From assembly GCA_049696015.1 (NCBI GenBank), contig JBAVTG010000024.1:1-21519 (forward strand): a stretch of 21,519 bases of DNA, read 5' to 3'. The DNA is from JANMEX01 sp049696015. GTDB lineage: Bacteria > Pseudomonadota > Alphaproteobacteria > Rhizobiales > Rhizobiaceae. How positions within the stretch are numbered: position 1 is the stretch's first letter; every line of letters begins with the position of its first letter. Both the position numbers and the translations under genes were made by a program. Below the pieces are notes generated by a model, which saw only the letters and a list, made by a program, of their open reading frames with translations, had not been told where the DNA came from and did not search any database. Positions 6,619 to 13,098 of this stretch are shown here, piece by piece.

Positions 6619-7590
6619 TCAACGCTCCTTCACGTAGGCGACACCGCCGGCTTTGGGCGGAATTGCCTTGCCAATAAAGCCAGCCAGCAGGATGACCGTC
6701 AGAATATAGGGCGAAGCGGTTATCAGCTGTACCGGGACATCCCAGTCCAGACCCGGGATTTTTGCGCCCTGCAGGGGAATGGCAACGGCTTCGAGAAACC
6801 CGAACAACGTGCAAGCGCCCAATGCGCCGATTGGATTCCATTTTGCGAAAATCAGCGCAGCCAGCGCAATGAACCCGCGACCGCCGGACATATTGGGCGA
6901 AAAGTTCGCCGATTGGGCGATTGCCAAATAGGTACCGGCAATACCAGCAAATATTCCGCAGATGATGACGCCGGAATAACGCAAGCGCGCGACCGAAATA
7001 CCGGCCGTATCCACCGCTGCCGGGTTTTCGCCAACCGCGCGAAGCCTCAAGCCGAACCGGGTGCGAAATATAATCCACCATGTCAGCGGCACGGCAAGAA
7101 AGGCGATGTAGACCAGCGCATTATGTCCAGAAATCAGCCCTTGGTAGATGTGGCCGAGCAAGGGCACGTCCTTGACCGCTTGCGCGCCTGGAAGGTCAAT
7201 CGGCTGAAAACGCGCCGTGTTTTCCAATTGCGGCGTCTTGCCGCCTTGGCTGTACCATGCCTTGCCGATCAAAGCTGTCAGGCCGGCAGCCAGAAAGTTG
7301 ATGGCGACGCCCGATACGATCTGGTTGCCGCGCTGTGTGATTGAGGCATAGCCGTGCAGCAGCGAGAAGGCGACGCCCGTGAGAATTGCCCCGCCGAGGC
7401 CAAGCCAGGCGGAGCCAGTCGCCGCTGCCACCGCGCCTGCGGCAAAGGCCGAAAACAGCATCTTGCCTTCGATGCCGATATCAAAAACGCCGGAGCGCTC
7501 TGAGTACAAGCCGCCAAGGCAGCACAGCAGGATCGGCACTGTCAGGCGGATGGTGGAGTCGAGAACCGAGAACAGGATTGTGGTGTCCAT
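6619..7590 (-). CDS. Nucleoside ABC transporter permease (COG1079 / NupQ-like)
   Basis: This hydrophobic 323-residue protein has about eight to ten membrane segments. Its pattern is that of the smaller permease of BMP-type nucleoside importers: an N-terminal TVPILLCCLGGLYSERSG, then GIEGKMLFSAF, and a conserved cytoplasmic loop LRAVGENPAAVDTAGISVAR that contacts the ATPase. It pairs with the permease encoded just upstream, from which it is separated by 2 bases, to form the translocation pore. Related branched-chain amino acid and sugar permeases share the fold, but the surrounding salvage genes make nucleosides the likely substrate. Confidence 0.9.
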   Translation of the reverse strand: MDTTILFSVLDSTIRLTVPILLCCLGGLYSERSGVFDIGIEGKMLFSAFAAGAVAAATGSAWLGLGGAILTGVAFSLLHGYASITQRGNQIVSGVAINFLAAGLTALIGKAWYSQGGKTPQLENTARFQPIDLPGAQAVKDVPLLGHIYQGLISGHNALVYIAFLAVPLTWWIIFRTRFGLRLRAVGENPAAVDTAGISVARLRYSGVIICGIFAGIAGTYLAIAQSANFSPNMSGGRGFIALAALIFAKWNPIGALGACTLFGFLEAVAIPLQGAKIPGLDWDVPVQLITASPYILTVILLAGFIGKAIPPKAGGVAYVKER

Positions 7591-7592
7591 GA

Positions 7593-8705
7593 TCAGGCTC
7601 CTGCCGGTGCAGCATTGCGGGTGAACAACCGCCCGAAGATCGGCCTGAACAGATTTTCCAGCGCACCGGCAAACAGGATCACCAGCGCCTGAATGACCAG
7701 GATCATGTCACGCGAAATGGCCGGGACAGCAAACGACAGCTCGGCCCCCCCTTGGTAAAGCGCGCCGAACAAAAGCGCGGCCAGCACAACGCCGACCGGA
7801 TGCGAACGCCCCATCAGCGCAACGGCAATGCCGACAAAGCCGGCGCCTGCGACAAAATCGAGCTCGATCTTGTGGACGCTGCCAAGCACTGTATTGACCG
7901 CCATCAAGCCCGCCAGTCCGCCGGAAATCAACATGGTGAGAATGGTTACGCGCGCCGCCGAAATGCCTGCATAAGCGGCGGCGGACGGGTTGAAGCCGAA
8001 GGTACGCATTTCATAACCGAATTTGGTGCGCCAGATGAGTTTCCAGACCAGCCAGGCGGCAATGAGCGCCACAAAAAAGGTAAGATTGGCCGGCGCCGAG
8101 CCGGACTTGATACCGACATAGTCAAGCACCTGGCCCAAACGCGGGATGAACGAACCCGATTCGAGCGGACGCGACGAAGGACCCATTGAGCCGACGGGCT
8201 TCAGATACTTGTTCATCACATAGACCATCAAGGATGCCGCGATGAAATTGAACATGATGGTGGTGATGACGATGTGGCTGCCGCGCTTTGCTTGCAGGTA
8301 AGCGGGAATGAAAGCCCAGGCAGCGCCAAATGCAGTGGCTGCAAGTATCGCCAGCGGCGCGGTAACATACCAAGGCACGTAGTGGTCAAGCGCCAGCGCT
8401 ACCAGCCCGACACCCAGACCGCCGATATAGGCCTGGCCCTCGCCGCCGATGTTGAACAGACCGGCATGAAAGGCAACCGCCACCGACAGGCCAGTGAAGA
8501 TGAAACTGGTCGCATAAAACAGCGTGTAGAAAATATTGTTGACCGAGCCGAATGCGCCGTCAAACAGGATGCCGACGGCATTGAGCGGGCTTTCGCCAAT
8601 AAACAATACCACGAGACCTGCAATCAGAAAGCCCGCCAGCACGTTGGTCACCGGCATCAGACCGTAGTCGACCCAGGCAGGCAGTTTGGCAAATGGTGTG
8701 CTCAT
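7593..8705 (-). CDS. Nucleoside ABC transporter permease (COG4603 / NupP-like)
   Basis: This 370-residue polytopic membrane protein is the larger permease subunit. Diagnostic stretches are GLFNIGGEGQAYIGGLG, which is characteristic of the family, and the cytoplasmic coupling loop MRTFGFNPSAAAYAGISAAR. The ATG at 8705 overlaps the stop of the preceding hydrolase gene (ATGA). It belongs with the second permease and the ATPase in one importer. Nucleoside specificity is inferred from the operon. Confidence 0.9.
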   Translation of the reverse strand: MSTPFAKLPAWVDYGLMPVTNVLAGFLIAGLVVLFIGESPLNAVGILFDGAFGSVNNIFYTLFYATSFIFTGLSVAVAFHAGLFNIGGEGQAYIGGLGVGLVALALDHYVPWYVTAPLAILAATAFGAAWAFIPAYLQAKRGSHIVITTIMFNFIAASLMVYVMNKYLKPVGSMGPSSRPLESGSFIPRLGQVLDYVGIKSGSAPANLTFFVALIAAWLVWKLIWRTKFGYEMRTFGFNPSAAAYAGISAARVTILTMLISGGLAGLMAVNTVLGSVHKIELDFVAGAGFVGIAVALMGRSHPVGVVLAALLFGALYQGGAELSFAVPAISRDMILVIQALVILFAGALENLFRPIFGRLFTRNAAPAGA

Positions 8706-9253
8706 GACATGGACTCGATGATGCTCTTTGAGTTGGAGATCGCGGCGTATTCGCCGTCAAGCAATGCGAGTGTCAGAGCGTGAACTTGCTCGGCCGTCCA
8801 AAGGTTTCCCGCCCTGTCAACACGATCAATGCTCGCAACTGCATCCTCAGCAACGATAACGTCATACCCGAGGTTGCCAGCCATGCGAACAGTGGCTTCA
8901 ACTGAATTTTCCAAGAGAACGCCGCCAACTACAATCTTATCGGTCCCAAGCCGCTCCAGGTGCGCAGCCAGGGCCGTGCCAATAAATGCACTATTGGTTT
9001 GCTTCGGCAAAACTGTTTCGCTGGCTAAAGGCATCACTTCCGCCTTGAAAGGATGCCCCTTGGACATTGTGTGATAAGTGCTGTTTGGGTCATCTGAATC
9101 ATGGCGAACATGAATAACTGGCCACTTTGCCTTGCGCCATGCCGCCAGCAAAGATGCCATCGCCAGTTCAGCATCCGGTTGGCCACGGCGACCCCATTTC
9201 GGATTGTCAATTGCGTATTGCACGTCGATTAGCATCAGAGCAGGCGCACTCAT
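8702..9253 (-). CDS. Isochorismatase-like hydrolase with Ser in place of the catalytic Cys
   Basis: This 183-residue protein has the isochorismatase/cysteine hydrolase fold. LIDVQ carries the catalytic Asp10, VLPKQTNSAF the catalytic Lys84, and GGVLLENSVEATVRMAGNLG the nucleophile-elbow region. Where amidase members such as nicotinamidase or RutB have Cys, position 117 is Ser. True isochorismatases and some uncharacterised members also lack the Cys, so the fold may be retained with different chemistry. The gene overlaps both the ATPase and the first permease by four bases (ATGA). A rough hand count gives about 53% G+C over 8761-9240, somewhat below its neighbours. The substrate is unknown; a role in nucleobase or nicotinamide metabolism is only suggested by context. 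Confidence 0.85.
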   Translation of the reverse strand: MSAPALMLIDVQYAIDNPKWGRRGQPDAELAMASLLAAWRKAKWPVIHVRHDSDDPNSTYHTMSKGHPFKAEVMPLASETVLPKQTNSAFIGTALAAHLERLGTDKIVVGGVLLENSVEATVRMAGNLGYDVIVAEDAVASIDRVDRAGNLWTAEQVHALTLALLDGEYAAISNSKSIIESMS

Positions 9254-10791
9254 TGCGCAGCCTCCTTGCGATTGATGCCGGCCATCAACAGGCCGATTTC
9301 GCCTTCATCGGTATCGGGCGAAACCTCGCCGACGATGCGTCCGGCAAACATGACCAGGACGCGGTCGGCGAGCGAGCAGATTTCGTCGAGCTCGACGGAT
9401 ACCAGCAGGATCGCCTTGCCCTGGTCGCGCATGGCAATGAGCTGCTTATGGATGAACTCAACTGCGCCAATATCGACACCGCGTGTTGGCTGGCCGACCA
9501 GCAGAACCTTCGGGTCGCGGGTCATTTCACGGGCCAAGACAATTTTCTGCTGATTGCCGCCAGAAAAATTGGCGGTTTTCAAGCGGCCGTTGTCCGGGCG
9601 TATGTCAAAAAGCCTGATCTTGTCGGCAGCGTCATTGCGCACCTTGTCCGGATCAAGATTGAAACCAGAGCCGTATTGCGTTGACCGGTGATAGCCGAGG
9701 ATCGAATTTTCGCTTTCTTCGAATGGCAGCACCAGTCCCATGTGCTGGCGGTCTTCCGGCACATGGGCCATGCCGCGTTCGCGCATTTTGGCAGGGTCAG
9801 CCTCGTGCACAGGATCGATGCTTTCGCCTGACAGGATGATCTTGCCTGCAACTGACCTGCGGATGCCGGCAAGCGCTGCCAATAGCTCGGACTGACCATT
9901 GCCCGACACGCCGGCGATGCCGACAATCTCGCCGTCGCGCACATTGAAGGAAACGTTGTTGACGCGCGCAACGCCCCATTCGTCCTTGACCGTAAGCCCC
10001 TCGACTTGCAGGCGCACCTCACCTGGTTTGGCAGGACCCTTTGTCACATCCAGCAGCACGTGGCGGCCAACCATCAGATCCGCAAGATGCTCGGCATCGG
10101 TTTCAGACGTCTTGACCGTTGCCACCATTTCACCGCGCCGCATCACCGAGACATTGTCGGTGACAGCCATAATCTCGCGCAGTTTGTGGGTAATCAGCAG
10201 AATTGTTTTTCCCTGATCCTTCAATTGCCGCAAGATGCGGAACAAATGGTCGGCCTCAGCCGGGGTCAACACACCGGTCGGCTCATCCAGGATAAGCGTT
10301 TCGGCGCCGCGCGTCAGGGCTTTGAGGATCTCGACACGCTGCTGCAGGCCTACCGGCAAATCTTCGATCAATGCATCTGGATCGACTTCCAACTCATAGT
10401 CGTCGGAGAGTTTCTTCAGTTGGGCCCGCGCCTTGTCCTCGCCGGCCTGCAACAGCGCTCCGCCTTCTGCACCCAGAACGATGTTTTCGAGCACCGAGAA
10501 ATTTTCAACCAGCATGAAGTGCTGGTGGACCATGCCAATGCCTATGCTGATGGCGTGCTGGCTGGTCTTGATCAGGACCGGCTTGCCGTTGACGCGGATT
10601 TCGCCGGAGTCTGCCGAATAGAATCCGTAAAGGATCGACATCAGTGTTGATTTGCCGGCGCCGTTTTCGCCAATGATGCCGTGGATCGTGCCTTTGGCGA
10701 CCACCATGTTGATGTTCTTGTTGGCATGGACAGCCCCGAACCTCTTGTCGATGCCGGTCAGTTGAATTGCCGGTGGCGGCGCAAGTTCCAT
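9250..10791 (-). CDS. Nucleoside ABC transporter ATP-binding protein (two fused nucleotide-binding domains)
   Basis: This 513-residue cytoplasmic ATPase energises the importer. Domain 1 has Walker A GENGAGKS (41-48), a degenerate signature LPVGLQQR, and Walker B LILDEPTG (166-173). Domain 2 has GVSGNGQSE (294-302), where Gln replaces the Walker A lysine, the signature FSGGNQQK (409-416), and QPTRG instead of a canonical Walker B. That asymmetry is normal for BMP-type nucleoside and ribose-type ATPases. The reading frame is open up to 11082, but GGAGG 7 bases before the ATG at 10791 fixes the start. It is first in the operon, and no substrate-binding lipoprotein gene is nearby. Confidence 0.93.
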   Translation of the reverse strand: MELAPPPAIQLTGIDKRFGAVHANKNINMVVAKGTIHGIIGENGAGKSTLMSILYGFYSADSGEIRVNGKPVLIKTSQHAISIGIGMVHQHFMLVENFSVLENIVLGAEGGALLQAGEDKARAQLKKLSDDYELEVDPDALIEDLPVGLQQRVEILKALTRGAETLILDEPTGVLTPAEADHLFRILRQLKDQGKTILLITHKLREIMAVTDNVSVMRRGEMVATVKTSETDAEHLADLMVGRHVLLDVTKGPAKPGEVRLQVEGLTVKDEWGVARVNNVSFNVRDGEIVGIAGVSGNGQSELLAALAGIRRSVAGKIILSGESIDPVHEADPAKMRERGMAHVPEDRQHMGLVLPFEESENSILGYHRSTQYGSGFNLDPDKVRNDAADKIRLFDIRPDNGRLKTANFSGGNQQKIVLAREMTRDPKVLLVGQPTRGVDIGAVEFIHKQLIAMRDQGKAILLVSVELDEICSLADRVLVMFAGRIVGEVSPDTDEGEIGLLMAGINRKEAAQ

Positions 10792-10798
10792 TTGACTG

Positions 10799-10803
10799 CC
10801 TCC
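10799..10803 (-). promoter_or_regulatory. Ribosome-binding site of the nucleoside ATPase gene
   Basis: A full GGAGG on the minus strand, 7 bases before the ATG at 10791, is the best Shine-Dalgarno in the region. It decides the start against the longer open frame, which would otherwise run through the promoter and into slyX. Confidence 0.8.
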
Positions 10804-10860
10804 AGCCCGGATCGCTTCCGGGATGCTGTTGCCGACGCCCCGCATTAAGGCTGGGCATTT

Positions 10861-10878
10861 TTTGACCAAGTGATCAAA
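10861..10878. promoter_or_regulatory. 18-base palindrome, probable operator of the nucleoside operon
   Basis: TTTGACCAAGTGATCAAA fits the symmetric pattern TTTGAnCAnnTGnTCAAA, with 14 of 18 positions obeying two-fold symmetry. It lies 70 bases upstream of the ATPase ATG and about 12 bases downstream of a TTGACA on the same strand, exactly where a repressor would cover the -10 region. The half-site style is reminiscent of GntR-type regulators, but the regulator is not encoded in the window and cannot be named. Confidence 0.55.
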
Positions 10879-10896
10879 TGCATCCGGTCCTGTCAA
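10868..10896 (-). promoter_or_regulatory. Candidate promoter of the nucleoside operon
   Basis: A perfect -35 hexamer TTGACA is at 10891-10896 on the minus strand. At 17 bases spacing the -10 would fall at 10868-10873, inside the palindrome; the bases there (TCACTT) match the consensus poorly. The -35 and the operator-like palindrome support each other, but the -10 is not recognisable. Confidence 0.35.
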
Positions 10897-10904
10897 CGCT
10901 AGCA

Positions 10905-10920
10905 TGGCAAACGCTTGGCG
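10905..10920. promoter_or_regulatory. Possible LacI-family-type operator
   Basis: The 16 bases TGGCAAACGCTTGGCG contain GCAAACG and an imperfect mirrored half around a central CG. This resembles the GCAAACGTTTGC type of site bound by PurR and related LacI-family repressors. Only 4 of 6 half-site positions are symmetric. It lies just upstream of the -35 of the nucleoside operon and could also act on slyX. This is a weak call. Confidence 0.25.
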
Positions 10921-10983
10921 CAACCGGATTTCATGTGCGAGAATGTGCGCTGGATGAAAATGCCAACAGGAAACATATAGACC

Positions 10984-11196
10984 ATGAGCGCGCTGCCCGA
11001 ACCGCATATTGTCAATCTTGAGATCCTGGTTGCCCATCAAGGCAAGGCAATTGATGAACTGTCGGCAGCAGTCAGCGAGCAATGGCAGACGATCGACCGG
11101 CTGCAGAAAAAGCTTGACGCATTGACCTCGCGCTTTCTGACGCTGGAGGAAACTGCCACGCCTGCCATTGAATCAGCCAAGCCGCCGCATTGGTAA
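10984..11196 (+). CDS. slyX: SlyX family protein
   Basis: This small 70-residue protein has a predicted coiled coil over most of its length (LEILVAHQGKAIDELSAAV and RLQKKLDALTSRF) and the characteristic C-terminal PPHW, which is PPHY in most members. SlyX proteins are widespread in proteobacteria and of unknown molecular function. AGGA at 10968-10971 lies rather far, about 12 bases, from the ATG. It is divergent from the nucleoside operon across 192 bases that carry the operator-like palindrome. Confidence 0.88.
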   Translation: MSALPEPHIVNLEILVAHQGKAIDELSAAVSEQWQTIDRLQKKLDALTSRFLTLEETATPAIESAKPPHW

Positions 11197-11208
11197 TGTG
11201 GCAGGATA

Positions 11209-11238
11209 TTGTCAAACCGTGAACAGACGTGGTTAATC
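11209..11238 (+). promoter_or_regulatory. Possible promoter of the L,D-transpeptidase gene
   Basis: TTGTCA (11209-11214) with GTTAAT or TTAATC 17 to 18 bases downstream lies in the 99-base gap after slyX. The -35 matches 5 of 6 consensus positions, and the -10 is poor. A perfect 8-base inverted repeat, GTGAACAG (11219-11226) and CTGTTCAC (11264-11271), straddles the downstream region. Confidence 0.28.
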
Positions 11239-11295
11239 GATTGTTAGTGGAGCGTGATTATTCCTGTTCACTGGAGACACTATTCGGGGAATTTC

Positions 11296-11907
11296 ATGCG
11301 GATCAATTCGGCAGCAATTTCATTGGCCATGGCTTTGGCGATTGCGGGATGTTCGTCATCGGGCGCATTTGCGCCACGGGCAAACTACAATTCGGTGTCG
11401 GACTCCGGCTATCGGATTCCGGCGATCCCGACGGGGAAAATAGCCGAGAAATTCCGCAGGCAGACCGTCACCTACATCACCAAGGAAAAAGCCGGCACCG
11501 TGATCGTCGATACCGGCGCACGTCACCTCTACTTCGTTCTCGGCGACGGCAAAGCGGTCCGCTATGGCATCGGCGTTGGCAAGCAAGGATTTGAATGGAG
11601 CGGGACAGCGCGTGTCGGTCTCAAGCGCGAGTGGCCAACCTGGACCCCGCCGAAAGAAATGATTGGCCGCAAGCCGGAATTGGCAAAGTTTGCCGACGGA
11701 ATGGAACCGGGCATTACAAACCCGCTCGGCGCGCGCGCCCTGTATCTTTTCAACAAGCGTGGCGACACCGGTTTTCGCTTGCACGGCACGCCGGAATGGT
11801 GGTCGATCGGCAAAGCCATGTCGTCCGGATGCATACGCCTGATGAATCAGGACGTGATCGACCTCTACAGCCGCGTCGAAGTCGGCGCGAAAGTCATTGT
11901 CAAGTAA
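11296..11907 (+). CDS. L,D-transpeptidase (YkuD/ErfK family) lipoprotein
   Basis: This 203-residue predicted lipoprotein has a signal peptide followed by the lipobox IAGC (Cys19), so it should be lipid-anchored and act on peptidoglycan in the periplasm. The YkuD catalytic domain occupies about residues 65-203. It has HGTPEWWSIGKAMSSGCIRL, including His163 and the nucleophile Cys179 in SSGCIR. Likely roles are forming 3-3 crosslinks or tethering proteins to peptidoglycan; rhizobia encode many paralogues. The ATG at 11296 is preferred over the frame extension to 11254 because it begins the signal peptide and follows a GGGGA. It converges on nfu with an 18-base gap and no visible terminator hairpin. 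Confidence 0.92.
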   Translation: MRINSAAISLAMALAIAGCSSSGAFAPRANYNSVSDSGYRIPAIPTGKIAEKFRRQTVTYITKEKAGTVIVDTGARHLYFVLGDGKAVRYGIGVGKQGFEWSGTARVGLKREWPTWTPPKEMIGRKPELAKFADGMEPGITNPLGARALYLFNKRGDTGFRLHGTPEWWSIGKAMSSGCIRLMNQDVIDLYSRVEVGAKVIVK

Positions 11908-11925
11908 ACCGCTGTCGGCTTTCGC

Positions 11926-12492
11926 TCAGACGGATTCGACCGCCTGAACTTCCGGCACGAAATGCTTGAGCAAGTTCTGAATGCCGTGCTTGAGCGTCGC
12001 CGTCGAAGACGGACAGCCCGCACATGCGCCTTTCATGGTCAAGAACACGGTGCCGTCGCGGTAGCCCTTGAAAGTGATGTCGCCGCCATCGTTGGCTACG
12101 GCCGGCCGCACACGGCTGTCGAGCAATTCCTTGATGGTCACCACGATCTCGGTGTCGGCTTCATCAAAAAACTCGCCGTCACCTTCTGCTGCGGTCTGTT
12201 TGGATATGCCAGCCATGACCGGCTCGCCGGACATGAAATGCTCCATGATCGTGCCGAGCACGGCGGGCTTCAAATGCTGCCATTCCGGACCGTCCTTGGT
12301 GACGGAAATGAAATCATGGCCGAAAAAGACACCCGTGACGCCGCTGATGCCAAAAAGCCGGGCGGCAAGCGGCGAGCGCGCCGCTGCTTCCTCAGCATTG
12401 GGCAGATCTTGGGTGCCCTCCGCGATGACAATCCGGCCGGGAAGGAATTTCAGCGTCGCAGGGTTGGGTGTTGTTTCAGTCTGGATGAACAT
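11926..12492 (-). CDS. NifU-like Fe-S cluster carrier (Nfu)
   Basis: This 188-residue protein has an N-terminal Nfu_N domain (about residues 1-88, starting FIQTETTPNPATLKFLPG) and a C-terminal NifU domain (about 112-180) with the cluster-binding CAGC (Cys157 and Cys160). It acts as a late Fe-S carrier that delivers [4Fe-4S] clusters to target enzymes. AGGAG at 12500-12504, 7 bases before the ATG, fixes the start against an upstream frame extension. A weak promoter-like pair (TTGATG, 17 bases, TATCTA) lies at 12537-12565 between usp and this gene. Confidence 0.93.
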   Translation of the reverse strand: MFIQTETTPNPATLKFLPGRIVIAEGTQDLPNAEEAAARSPLAARLFGISGVTGVFFGHDFISVTKDGPEWQHLKPAVLGTIMEHFMSGEPVMAGISKQTAAEGDGEFFDEADTEIVVTIKELLDSRVRPAVANDGGDITFKGYRDGTVFLTMKGACAGCPSSTATLKHGIQNLLKHFVPEVQAVESV

Positions 12493-12499
12493 GGGGTTG

Positions 12500-12504
12500 C
12501 TCCT
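12500..12504 (-). promoter_or_regulatory. Ribosome-binding site of the nfu gene
   Basis: AGGAG on the minus strand, 7 bases before the ATG at 12492, selects this codon over the in-frame start at 12513. Confidence 0.7.
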
Positions 12505-12561
12505 GCCGTTCAAGGCGGTCAGTTACGAATGAGTGTTAGATAGACCTGTCGGAAGGCCACA

Positions 12562-13053
12562 TCAAGCCACAGCGTCGATATCTTCGTCGGTTAGAGTGTG
12601 CGGCACGACAGTCACAGGAATGGGAAACGCCGCGCCGCGCCCGGCCACAGCCTGCACCAGCGGCCCCGGGCCCTCCTTGGAACCGCCCGCCGCCAAAACC
12701 AGAATTGCGATATCCTGGTCTTCCTCAATCAGGCGGTGAATTTCGTCTTTGGTCGGTCCTTCCTTGAGCACCGATTCCGCTTCGAGACCGTATCGCTCCC
12801 GCACCCGCAGGGCATGGCGTTCGACCGTCATGGTCGCGCGCTGAATGGCTTCGGCGCGCATCACCTTGCCAACACCCAGAAGACCCTGGAAGTCGGCAGA
12901 GTCGATGACAAACAACAGCACAACCGATCCGCCTGTCGATGTCGCACGCCGCGCGGCATAGGCGACTGCGCGTTCGCATTCGGGGGTTTCGTCAACTATG
13001 ACCAGAAATTTGCGGCGATGACCGGATTCACGGCTGAGACGTTTTGAGACCAT
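12562..13053 (-). CDS. Universal stress protein (UspA family)
   Basis: The 163-residue single Usp domain begins RRKFLVIVDETPECERAVAYAA after a short basic extension and ends in the family pattern LAAGGSKEGPGPLVQAVAG...FPIPVTVVP. The ATP-binding signature (GxxG, nine residues, GS/T) is only partly kept, with GGS and GPG present but altered spacing. Whether it binds ATP is therefore unclear. Its position between trpS and nfu is shared with other Rhizobiales as I recall them. The gap to trpS is 45 bases, without a clear Shine-Dalgarno. Confidence 0.88.
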   Translation of the reverse strand: MVSKRLSRESGHRRKFLVIVDETPECERAVAYAARRATSTGGSVVLLFVIDSADFQGLLGVGKVMRAEAIQRATMTVERHALRVRERYGLEAESVLKEGPTKDEIHRLIEEDQDIAILVLAAGGSKEGPGPLVQAVAGRGAAFPIPVTVVPHTLTDEDIDAVA

Positions 13054-13098
13054 GATCGCAATCTGCCATCCATTTTCAACAGCCGCAAGCGGGTGTTT

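Noticed and set aside
6281..7081. A 266-codon minus-strand open frame overlapping cdd and the permease gene in another frame
   Set aside because: It is arginine- and cysteine-rich and cuts across two clear genes in another frame, so it is a shadow frame.
10792..11082. N-terminal extension of the nucleoside ATPase by 97 residues
   Set aside because: The extra residues do not look like an ABC protein, cover the promoter, the palindrome and part of slyX, and a GGAGG stands right before the ATG at 10791.
11908..11925. A shared terminator between the convergent L,D-transpeptidase and nfu genes
   Set aside because: The 18 bases contain no stem of useful length and no T-run on either strand.
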